Shown here: positions 1 through 4,543 of the stretch, one piece after another
How the letters are laid out: each line of letters opens with the position of its first letter
How positions within the stretch are numbered: position 1 is the first letter of the stretch
Assembly (NCBI GenBank): GCA_016780605.1
Contig: JADHLS010000351.1
Coordinates: forward strand, 1 to 6,064
Source of the DNA: Reyranella sp.
GTDB taxonomy: Bacteria; Pseudomonadota; Alphaproteobacteria; Reyranellales; Reyranellaceae
Direction of reading: 5' to 3'
DNA length: 6,064 bases
Program-made: the position numbers and the translations under genes
The notes under the pieces: generated by a model
What the model saw: only the letters and a program-made list of their open reading frames with translations
Databases searched by the model: none
What the model was told of the DNA's origin: nothing

Positions 1-1
1 C

Positions 2-649
2 GACACCGCAGCTGCGTTCGGCCTGCACTCCTTCGCGTATCTGTCTTTGCCGCATCGGCCGGGTGACGAGGCCCTCCTCATCTCCACGTATCCTGGGCGG
101 TGGACGGCGCACTACCTTGAGAGCCGCTACGAGCGGCTGGACCCCGTGATACTCAAGGCCCAGCGGGAAACGGAGCCGTTCGAATGGGGCATGGAGGCGG
201 AAAACGCCAAGCTTTCCAAGCCACAGCAGCAGCTGTTCGACGAGGCCGCTCAGTTCGATATCCGCTGCGGCTTCACCATTCCCATCCATGATGGGCGCGG
301 GCCGGTCGCGGCGATCACGTTCGCCGCCAACGAACGCCATTCGGCATTCAGCCGCGGCATCGACCGACATGGGGAAGTGCTGCAACTCATGGCGCTCTAC
401 TACCATGCCCATGTGCGCCACAAGCTCTCCGGCGATCGCATTGTCGCCGGCGTGGCGCTCTCGCCGCGCGAGTTCGATTGCCTGCGCTGGGCGACCTTGG
501 GCAAGTCCGCCTGGGAGACGGCACAGATCCTTGGTATCAAGCGGCGCACCGCGGCCTTCCACCTCGAAAATGCCAAGCAAAAGCTCGGCGTCCGCACGAT
601 CTCCCAAGCCGTCGCACGCTTTGCGGCCTTCGCGCGCGTCGCGCCGTGA
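2..649 (+). CDS. traR: LuxR/TraR-family quorum-sensing transcriptional regulator (5' partial)
   Basis: This is an acyl-homoserine-lactone (AHL) receptor and cytoplasmic transcription activator. The frame is open from base 2 to a TGA at 647-649, giving 215 visible residues; the true start lies upstream of the window. The N-terminal autoinducer-binding domain keeps the family's key ligand residues: W34, Y38, D47, P48 and W62 in visible numbering. They align with TraR W57, Y61, D70, P71 and W85 at a constant offset of 23, so about 23 residues are missing and the full protein would be about 238 aa, normal for TraR. The C-terminal LuxR-type HTH spans visible residues 154-205 and begins SPREFDCLRW, with E157, L161 and G167 matching family invariants. 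A TTG at 47-49 could serve as a start but would cut into the ligand domain, so it is rejected. The protein presumably binds the lux box just downstream and drives the adjacent synthase gene. Family assignment is firm; equivalence to TraR of symbiosis ICEs is inferred from context. Confidence 0.93.
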   Translation, partial: DTAAAFGLHSFAYLSLPHRPGDEALLISTYPGRWTAHYLESRYERLDPVILKAQRETEPFEWGMEAENAKLSKPQQQLFDEAAQFDIRCGFTIPIHDGRGPVAAITFAANERHSAFSRGIDRHGEVLQLMALYYHAHVRHKLSGDRIVAGVALSPREFDCLRWATLGKSAWETAQILGIKRRTAAFHLENAKQKLGVRTISQAVARFAAFARVAP

Positions 650-668
650 CCCCGGCGACGCCCCGTCA

Positions 669-690
669 ACCCTGTGCAGTTGTACAGGGT
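669..690 (+). promoter_or_regulatory. lux/tra box operator for the LuxR-type regulator
   Basis: This 22-bp dyad has arms ACCCTGT and ACAGGGT around a centre GCAGTTGT. Ten of its 11 base pairs are complementary or centre-adjacent matches apart from a G676/T683 mismatch and the central G-T. It resembles the lux box (ACCTGT...ACAGGT) and contains the TGTGCAG half-site of Agrobacterium tra boxes. It lies between the regulator and the synthase, 57 nt upstream of the synthase ATG. That fits a class II-type position overlapping the -35, with transcription beginning near 720-726. A weak -10-like TTCAAT lies at 713-718. Binding by the upstream regulator is inferred. Confidence 0.85.
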
Positions 691-736
691 GCGCTGGCCT
701 CACTTTAACTCTTTCAATGTCGCTGCCTGTTCATCC

Positions 737-742
737 AGGAGG
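737..742 (+). promoter_or_regulatory. Ribosome binding site of the AHL synthase gene
   Basis: A full consensus AGGAGG lies 5 nt before the ATG at 748 and 8 nt before a second in-frame ATG at 751. Either start is usable. Starting at 748 makes the conserved residues fall exactly on the standard LuxI/TraI family numbering. Confidence 0.7.
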
Positions 743-747
743 CGACC

Positions 748-1380
748 ATGATGCAGCTCATCAGCCAGGATCACTATGGTGAGTTCGTGGAAGAACTCGC
801 CGACATGCACCGCTTGCGCTATCGCGTTTTCAAGCAACGGCTGGACTGGGAGGTCGAGGTCAGCGGCGATCTGGAGGTCGACCAGTTCGACGCCCTTCAC
901 CCCATTTATCTACTGCAGCGCAGCCGCGACGGCCGTGTCCAGGGCTGCGTGCGCTTGCTGCCGTCGACGGGCCCCACGATGCTGCGGGACACCTTCGGCA
1001 TGCTCCTGAACGGCGAGCCGGTGCCCACCAGCCCGAGCATTTGGGAGAGCAGCCGCTTCGCCCTCGATCTGCGTCACGATGCGGCCGCTGCGATCAGTGG
1101 TATCGCGAGGGCGACCTACGAACTCTTCGTCGGCATGGTCGAGTTTGGCCTGGCACGGGGCCTCAGCGCCATCGTCACGGTCACGGATCTGCGCATGGAG
1201 CGCATTCTGCGCCGGGCGGCTTGGCCCTTGAAACGCATCGGTGCGCCACACGCGATCGGTACGACCCGGGCCATCGCCGGCTATCTCGAAGTCTCTCAGG
1301 AAGCCCTCGCTCGCTTGCGCCGCGAGGGTGGGATCGAACGCCAGGTTCTATGGGCGCCGGTCACGTTGGCCGCGGCCTAG
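748..1380 (+). CDS. traI: LuxI-family acyl-homoserine-lactone synthase
   Basis: This cytoplasmic enzyme makes the AHL signal from S-adenosylmethionine and an acyl-carrier-protein-bound acyl chain. At 210 aa it has the usual length for the family. All the hallmark residues are present: R24 and F28 in RLRYRVF, W34, D45 and D48 in DLEVDQFD, R69 in GCVRLLPST, and E100 and R103 in WESSRF. It should therefore be catalytically intact. The acyl chain length cannot be read from sequence. The gene lies just behind a lux box and an AGGAGG site, so positive autoinduction is expected. The fseA-like frame starts 107 nt downstream with no visible terminator or second lux box between them, so the two are probably co-transcribed, as traI-msi172-msi171 are in ICEMlSymR7A. 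The symbol traI here means the AHL synthase, not a relaxase. Confidence 0.95.
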   Translation: MMQLISQDHYGEFVEELADMHRLRYRVFKQRLDWEVEVSGDLEVDQFDALHPIYLLQRSRDGRVQGCVRLLPSTGPTMLRDTFGMLLNGEPVPTSPSIWESSRFALDLRHDAAAAISGIARATYELFVGMVEFGLARGLSAIVTVTDLRMERILRRAAWPLKRIGAPHAIGTTRAIAGYLEVSQEALARLRREGGIERQVLWAPVTLAAA

Positions 1381-1475
1381 CCCCATGGCAGCGAACGGGA
1401 AGTGAAATTCGGCGAGAGGGGACCGTCAAGATAATATCAGGGAGGCGGCTCCGACGGTCTGCCTCGCCACAGCGC

Positions 1476-1481
1476 GAGGAG
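1476..1481 (+). promoter_or_regulatory. Ribosome binding site of the DUF6499 frame (fseA first half)
   Basis: GAGGAG lies 6 nt before the ATG at 1488. It fixes the start well inside a longer open frame that overlaps the end of the AHL synthase gene. Confidence 0.65.
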
Positions 1482-1487
1482 CCTACG

Positions 1488-1958
1488 ATGGTCAGTCGTC
1501 CGCCACCCCAAGACGACCAGCCTTGGCGTCGTGCCGATACCTACGACTATACGGATGCCTTGCCTCGGCGTGCCTGGGGCTGGGAATTCCTGCGACGCGA
1601 TCCTTGCTATCAGCGCGAGTGGGCCGCCATACGCCCGACGGTTTCGGTCGAGCAAAGGCGGCATCTGACCCTTCTGAGAGCGAGCCGTCCGCTCGATGAT
1701 CTGGCGCCGTGGGGCGCGTTTTTTCGCCGGTCCGCCCCACCACGATTCGACTGCCGCCACGGTGTTCTGGCGGCCCGATGCATGCCCTCACGTCCTCCCG
1801 GTGACGGCCGTTCCAGCCGACTCATCGACCCCATTCTCGCTCGAGATGCTGCACCACCCCACGGCGCTACTGATCCTGCCGGACGGCTCCCAGCATCTTG
1901 TGGTGCGCGATCACGGCCGAAGCCTGCAGTTGGCGGTTCAAGGTCTGAGCCTGCTTGA
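1488..1958 (+). CDS. DUF6499-domain protein, unshifted (msi172-like) product
   Basis: Ribosomes that do not shift at 1722 would make this 156-aa protein, ending at TGA 1956-1958. Residues 1-79 are the real conserved part, with the WGWEFLRRD motif at 30-38. The last 77 residues are an Arg/Pro/Ala-rich tail that resembles nothing conserved and is read out of phase with the DUF2285 gene. The frame is also open far upstream, back into the synthase gene, but GAGGAG supports ATG 1488. The DUF6499 family is often annotated as a transcriptional regulator domain. Alone, this product is probably inactive or serves only as the entry to fseA. Confidence 0.72.
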   Translation: MVSRPPPQDDQPWRRADTYDYTDALPRRAWGWEFLRRDPCYQREWAAIRPTVSVEQRRHLTLLRASRPLDDLAPWGAFFRRSAPPRFDCRHGVLAARCMPSRPPGDGRSSRLIDPILARDAAPPHGATDPAGRLPASCGARSRPKPAVGGSRSEPA

Positions 1959-2298
1959 GCCCGTCAGCCTGCGCACGAACGCTGTCTTCGGTAGGCGCCC
2001 GGTTCGCGCCCGGCTCGCAGCGCTCGAAAGTCTCAACGCCCTGATCAGCACGCAGCGCTTTCCCGATCATCTTTTCCCCGTCGACCCAAAGTCACGCCGG
2101 CTACGCCATGTTCTGCAGGCCCTGGACGGCTCACTGGCGGGCGCCACGTATCGCGACATCGCCGTCGCTTTGCTTGGCGAAGCGCGCGTCCTTGCGGACT
2201 GGTCGGACGCCGGACGCCACCTCTTCGACCAAGTGCGCCGGGCGGTCCAGCGAGGCCGCTATCTCATGAACGGCGGCTATCGAAGCTTCCTTCTGTGA
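1488..2298 (+). CDS. fseA: FseA-like excision activator made by +1 programmed frameshift (DUF6499-DUF2285 fusion)
   Basis: This is the likely full-length product of two overlapping frames joined by a +1 ribosomal frameshift. Translation starts at ATG 1488, reads frame 0 to Phe79 (TTT at 1722-1724), skips one base and continues at 1726 in the +1 frame to the TGA at 2296-2298, giving 269 aa. Residues about 19-45 form a DUF6499 signature (YDYTDALPRRAWGWEFLRRD). The shifted join reads WGAFFAGPP...VFWRPD, which restores a continuous sequence into the DUF2285 domain of the C-terminal 180 or so residues. In ICEMlSymR7A, msi172 and msi171 are fused in this way by tRNA-Phe slipping from UUU to UUC, and the product FseA activates the excisionase gene rdfS. 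Here the same order holds, and an rdfS-like gene begins 251 nt downstream. The function is inferred by homology and context. A true sequencing indel is the alternative, but the site matches the known slippery motif. Confidence 0.82.
1696..2298 (+). CDS. DUF2285-domain protein frame (msi171-like; second half of fseA)
   Basis: This frame opens after a TGA at 1675-1677 and its first ATG is at 1696 (200 aa). That ATG has no recognisable ribosome binding site and sits before the frameshift site, so separate translation is doubtful. The conserved part begins at the FFAGPP...VFWRPD segment and runs through LLILPDGSQHLVVRDHG to the C-terminal DUF2285 core, which includes TYRDIAVALLGE and ends RRAVQRGRYLMNGGYRSFLL. 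DUF2285 proteins are widespread on proteobacterial ICEs beside excisionase genes. Most likely it is expressed only as the C-terminal part of the frameshifted activator. Confidence 0.72.
   Translation: MIWRRGARFFAGPPHHDSTAATVFWRPDACPHVLPVTAVPADSSTPFSLEMLHHPTALLILPDGSQHLVVRDHGRSLQLAVQGLSLLEPVSLRTNAVFGRRPVRARLAALESLNALISTQRFPDHLFPVDPKSRRLRHVLQALDGSLAGATYRDIAVALLGEARVLADWSDAGRHLFDQVRRAVQRGRYLMNGGYRSFLL
1719..1725 (+). promoter_or_regulatory. +1 programmed ribosomal frameshift site, TTTTTTC
   Basis: Frame 0 reads GCG TTT TTT CGC. A tRNA-Phe paired with TTT can re-pair one base downstream on TTC (1723-1725), after which GCC at 1726 is decoded. Slipping on the first TTT instead (1719-1721) would give the same peptide, so the sequence does not say which Phe codon shifts. 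A GGGG run at 1711-1714 lies 4 nt before the first TTT and might act as a Shine-Dalgarno-like stimulator, as in prfB; this is speculative. The UUU-to-UUC slip is the mechanism shown for msi172/msi171 of ICEMlSymR7A. Confidence 0.8.
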
Positions 2299-2432
2299 CG
2301 TCGCGCGTCGCCGGTTTGTCGTCCACACCGCACGGTTTCACCGCAAAAAAATCATGCCGCCCAACGACCGGCTGCGCCGCGCCAGATGCGGCGGGCGGAT
2401 GACATTTGCGGTCGCGCGGGCGCCGCTCGGGG

Positions 2433-2462
2433 TGGCGAAAGTCCGCGCATCGGTGTTCGCCA
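2433..2462 (+). repeat. Inverted repeat TGGCGAA / TTCGCCA upstream of nic-like motif
   Basis: Two perfect 7-bp arms are separated by 16 nt. The right arm ends 31 nt before the proposed nick position. Origins of transfer of the RP4 type carry an inverted repeat on this side of nic, bound by an accessory protein. It could equally be an operator for the rdfS promoter, or chance. Confidence 0.4.
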
Positions 2463-2486
2463 GTCCCTGGCTATCGCTTGCGCGCT

Positions 2487-2497
2487 CATCCTGCCCG
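2487..2497 (+). other. Candidate nic site (CATCCTGCCCG, P-type oriT core)
   Basis: The motif YATCCTG/Y is the nick-region consensus of RP4-, R751- and Ti-type transfer origins, whose relaxases share the MOBP fold with the relaxase encoded in this window. The match extends to the ATCCTGCCCG of RP4 as I recall it. Cleavage would fall between G2493 and C2494. The six-base core also occurs elsewhere in the window by chance, so support comes from the longer match, its non-coding location and the nearby inverted repeat. Confidence 0.4.
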
Positions 2498-2540
2498 CCA
2501 GGGAGACGACCTGCGTCGTCGCCTCCTGACAACTCCGATG

Positions 2541-2544
2541 AGGG
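2541..2544 (+). promoter_or_regulatory. Ribosome binding site deciding the rdfS start
   Basis: AGGG lies 5 nt before ATG 2550, which favours that start over the in-frame ATG at 2538 and over the longer open frame from 2406. Confidence 0.5.
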
Positions 2545-2549
2545 CACTT

Positions 2550-2780
2550 ATGGACGACGATGCGGTCCGGGCCGCCAACGCCAAGAGGGGCAGCCCGTTT
2601 CTCAATACGGCGCAGGCTGCCTACTACATCGGCTTATCGCCGCGCACGTTCGAACGCATGCGCCGAACCGGCCGCGGCCCACGCTTTCGCAAGCACGGCC
2701 GCTACGTGCGCTATCACATCGCCGACCTCGACGCCTGGTCGGAAGGCCGTGCCCACACGAAGGTCGACGACGATGCGTAG
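2550..2780 (+). CDS. rdfS: RdfS/AlpA-like HTH excisionase (recombination directionality factor)
   Basis: This small DNA-binding protein has 76 aa from ATG 2550. Residues 17-65 form a MerR/AlpA-type winged helix: FLNTAQAAYYIGLSPRTFERM is the helix-turn-helix, followed by a basic wing (GRGPRFRKHGRYVRY) and the closing IADLDAWSE. Such proteins act as excisionases that bend att DNA and direct the integrase towards excision. In ICEMlSymR7A the equivalent RdfS heads an operon with traF and is activated by FseA; the same order is seen here. The stop codon lies inside the start of the traF-like gene (shared ATGCGTAG, 2773-2780), so the two are translationally coupled. An AlpA-type transcription regulator is the alternative role. 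No integrase or att site is visible to confirm the excisionase function. Confidence 0.82.
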   Translation: MDDDAVRAANAKRGSPFLNTAQAAYYIGLSPRTFERMRRTGRGPRFRKHGRYVRYHIADLDAWSEGRAHTKVDDDA

Positions 2781-3276
2781 ACGGTCCACGCTTCGCAACG
2801 GCACCCTGGCGGCACTTGGCTTGGGCGCGTTGGCGTTAAGCCCCTCGACGCCGCGCTTCGTGTGGAACGCCAGTGCCAGCGCGCCACTTGGCCTGTACCG
2901 CGTCGAGCCTACCGTCGCTCTGCACAAAGGCGATCTCGTCCTCGCCTGGGCGCCTGAAGGCGGGCGTCGATTGGCAGCGGAACGAGGCTATCTGCCGCGA
3001 TCCGTGCCTCTAACTAAACGCATCGCGGCCATGGCCGGCGACACCGTCTGTGGCCGGCACGGGCTCATCGTGATCAACGGTTGGATCGCCGCCATTCAGT
3101 TGGCGGCCGACCCTCAAGGCCGTCCGCTGCCGCCGTGGACGGGCTGTCGCCAGCTCACGCCAGGCGAGGCCTTCCTGTTGATGGCGGAGGTCTGGGACTC
3201 GTTCGACGGCCGCTACTTCGGGCCAGTTCAGACGTCCGCGATCCTTGGCAAGCTGGTGCCGCTATGGACCCGTTGA
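2773..3276 (+). CDS. traF: TraF-type S26 signal peptidase (conjugative pilin maturation)
   Basis: This 167-aa inner-membrane serine peptidase of the S26C/TraF group processes conjugative pilin in RP4-like systems. An arginine-rich N terminus (MRRRSTLR) leads into a short hydrophobic segment at about 11-23, the expected membrane anchor. The catalytic serine is S36 in NASASAPLGLY and the general base lysine is K82 in LTKRIAAMAGDTV. The closing motif is DSFDGRYFGPV with D145, equivalent to the conserved DSRYFGP box of TraF. ATG 2773 is chosen because it overlaps the rdfS stop by 8 nt and gives the normal family length; the longer frame from 2560 runs through rdfS out of phase. Its place behind rdfS links pilus maturation to excision. 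Confidence 0.92.
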   Translation: MRRRSTLRNGTLAALGLGALALSPSTPRFVWNASASAPLGLYRVEPTVALHKGDLVLAWAPEGGRRLAAERGYLPRSVPLTKRIAAMAGDTVCGRHGLIVINGWIAAIQLAADPQGRPLPPWTGCRQLTPGEAFLLMAEVWDSFDGRYFGPVQTSAILGKLVPLWTR

Positions 3277-4103
3277 TCGCGTTGCTGCTCTGCAGTTCGC
3301 CGTTCGCCGGATCGCCGACGGGCTGCTACGACAAGCACGTGGCGCCCGTCCACCACGCCGTCGCCATCGAGACGGACGTGCTGCGGGCCGTGCCATACCC
3401 CTATGTCATGCGGGTCGCAGACACGCCGGATTCGGCATCCGCTACCGGCCGATGGCAGGCTTTCGTCGCCGAAGCAGCCCAGCGATTTGGCATTCCGCAA
3501 GCGTGGATTCGCGCTGTGATGCTTGCCGAGAGCCGCGGCCAGGCCACGGTCGAGGGGCGGCCGATTGTATCGCCCGCAGGGGCGATCGGGCTGATGCAGG
3601 TAATGCCCCAGACCTACGCCGAAATGCGACGTCGCCATGACCTGGGGCCCGATCCAGGTGATCCGCACGACAACATTCTGGCCGGCACGGCCTATCTGCG
3701 CGAGATGCTGGACCGGTTTGGCTATCCTCATCTCTTCGCCGCCTACAACGCTGGTCCTGACCGGTTCGAGGCCTATCGGCGTGGTGAGCAAGCGTTGCCC
3801 GCTGAGACGCAAGCCTATCTGGCGCAGCTCGAGGTGAACTTGGGCCACGCCGCAGACAGCACCGTTCCGTCGTCGGCTCCTTCCTTCCAGTCGGCGGCTG
3901 TCGAGCGTTCTCGACCTCTCAATCCTCTTCTGTTTTTTCCCTTGGGACGACATTCGACGCTGTTTGCGAAAGGGCACGATCCGGCCCCACCGACCGAGCC
4001 GCCTGACCTTGATACGACACGTGGTCAAACCCGAAACAAGCCCCTGTTGGCGTTCCCTGGGAATCCATCGTTGTCTCCAGGCAGCGAACAAGGACCACCT
4101 TGA
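3264..4103 (+). CDS. Lytic transglycosylase (SLT family 1, conjugation-associated)
   Basis: This peptidoglycan hydrolase has 279 aa and probably opens the cell wall for the type IV secretion channel. The SLT domain spans residues about 64-200. Catalytic E89 lies in MLAESRG, followed by SPAGAIGLMQVMPQTY and AAYNAGP, the standard family motifs. The N terminus (MDPLIALLLCSS) is a short hydrophobic stretch without an early basic residue, so it is an atypical signal peptide. The last 80 or so residues are proline-rich and low in conservation apart from LLFFPLGRHSTLF. The start overlaps the traF stop by 13 nt and has no clear ribosome binding site, suggesting coupled translation. In ICEMlSymR7A a transglycosylase-like gene also sits between traF and the relaxase gene. 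The long antisense frame across it is a shadow. Confidence 0.92.
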   Translation: MDPLIALLLCSSPFAGSPTGCYDKHVAPVHHAVAIETDVLRAVPYPYVMRVADTPDSASATGRWQAFVAEAAQRFGIPQAWIRAVMLAESRGQATVEGRPIVSPAGAIGLMQVMPQTYAEMRRRHDLGPDPGDPHDNILAGTAYLREMLDRFGYPHLFAAYNAGPDRFEAYRRGEQALPAETQAYLAQLEVNLGHAADSTVPSSAPSFQSAAVERSRPLNPLLFFPLGRHSTLFAKGHDPAPPTEPPDLDTTRGQTRNKPLLAFPGNPSLSPGSEQGPP

Positions 4104-4152
4104 TTCCGAGCCAGATTGCGTCGGCGTTGGCCGTTCTGATGCGAGAAGTTAG

Positions 4153-4175
4153 GCTCAGGTCGGGCTCCTCTGAGC
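4153..4175 (+). repeat. Inverted repeat GCTCAG / CTGAGC
   Basis: Perfect 6-bp arms at 4153-4158 and 4170-4175 with an 11-nt loop lie 50 nt after the transglycosylase stop. There is no following T-run, so it is not a standard intrinsic terminator. It may be a weak transcript-end structure or a protein site. Confidence 0.3.
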
Positions 4176-4381
4176 AGCCGCGGACGAACAGATGGAAGCG
4201 GATTCTGTCGCGGCGGAGCCGAGCAAACCGTCGTGCGTGAAGCCGATGCTGACGACGCTCAGGAGCGTGACTGGCGCCACACCCGCGCAGTCTACTGAGC
4301 CCAGCAACAACACCACGGAGTAGGGGGGCGCAGGAGAGATGGCCCAGGGGACCAGAGTCGCGGCACGGCAAGATAAAAGGC

Positions 4382-4455
4382 TCCCTCCAACGGTCGCTAA
4401 GGGTTTGTCTGCACATCGGTTTTGAAGGAGGGAAGAGCGACGGTGTCCCTCCAAC
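4382..4455 (+). repeat. Repeat cluster: TCCCTCCAAC twice with an inverted copy GGAGGGA between
   Basis: TCCCTCCAAC occurs at 4382-4391 and 4446-4455. GGAGGGA at 4427-4433 can pair with either copy, giving two mutually exclusive hairpins. GTCGCT (4393-4398) is also complementary to AGCGAC (4436-4441). The cluster ends 88 nt before the relaxase start and could be a binding site or an RNA switch; function is unknown. Confidence 0.4.
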
Positions 4456-4534
4456 ACGGCTACAAGCCCTTGATCTGCTTGAAGTCGAAGCCTCCACGCC
4501 ACTGATCGGCTACGAACCTGCGTTGTCGTCGCCC

Positions 4535-4538
4535 GAGG
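4535..4538 (+). promoter_or_regulatory. Ribosome binding site of the relaxase gene
   Basis: GAGG lies 5 nt before ATG 4544 and is the reason for choosing that start in a frame that is open back to 4271. Confidence 0.5.
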
Positions 4539-4543
4539 TTTCC

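Larger units (their letters stand above)
2299..2549 (+). other. Non-coding regulatory region upstream of rdfS; candidate oriT
   Basis: No convincing gene is seen in these 251 nt; the frames crossing it lack family features. It holds an A7 tract (2345-2351), a GC-rich hairpin CGCCGC/GCGGCG (2375-2380 and 2388-2393), an inverted repeat TGGCGAA/TTCGCCA (2433-2439 and 2456-2462), a nic-like CATCCTGCCCG (2487-2497) and a dyad GACGAC/GTCGTC just before rdfS (2505-2510 and 2515-2520). By analogy with ICEMlSymR7A, the promoter activated by FseA should lie here. No clear -35/-10 pair is visible, which suits an activator-dependent promoter. Confidence 0.5.
4104..4543 (+). other. Intergenic region before the relaxase gene, no convincing gene
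   Basis: These 440 nt hold no frame I can support. The antisense frames (up to 192 aa) have no recognisable motif or ribosome binding site, and one runs deep into the transglycosylase gene. The relaxase frame is open upstream only to 4271, and that extension has no conserved character. The region contains a hairpin at 4153-4175 and a cluster of repeats at 4382-4455. It could carry relaxase promoter elements or relaxosome sites. Compared with the tight packing upstream, its size suggests a deleted gene or a regulatory region. Confidence 0.5.

Noticed and set aside
1041..1487. N-terminal extension of the DUF6499 frame back into the AHL synthase gene
   Set aside because: The extension is out of phase with the conserved synthase, has no family features, and GAGGAG before ATG 1488 gives a better start.
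1869..1878. Second ATCCTG motif (GATCCTGCCGG) as a nic site
   Set aside because: It lies inside DUF2285 coding sequence, matches fewer bases of the RP4 core and has no inverted repeat beside it.
2375..2393. GC-rich hairpin as an intrinsic terminator for fseA
   Set aside because: No T-run follows on the + strand, and the A7 tract lies on the wrong side and too far away for a - strand terminator.
2406..2549. Longer N terminus for the RdfS-like protein, or a 161-aa gene from 2354
   Set aside because: Excisionases of this type are about 70-90 aa; the extra sequence is Arg-rich and unlike the family, and AGGG supports ATG 2550.
3228..4091. 287-aa antisense open frame over the transglycosylase gene
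   Set aside because: The + strand has intact catalytic motifs across the same bases; the antisense product shows no family motif and is a GC-rich shadow.
3919..4502. Antisense open frames of 192 and 115 aa in the gap before the relaxase gene
   Set aside because: No ribosome binding site, no recognisable domain, and the longer one continues into the transglycosylase coding region.
4271..4543. Upstream extension of the relaxase frame
   Set aside because: It has no in-frame ATG before 4544 that I see, no conserved residues, and the relaxase family normally begins close to the EFKPRLGR segment.
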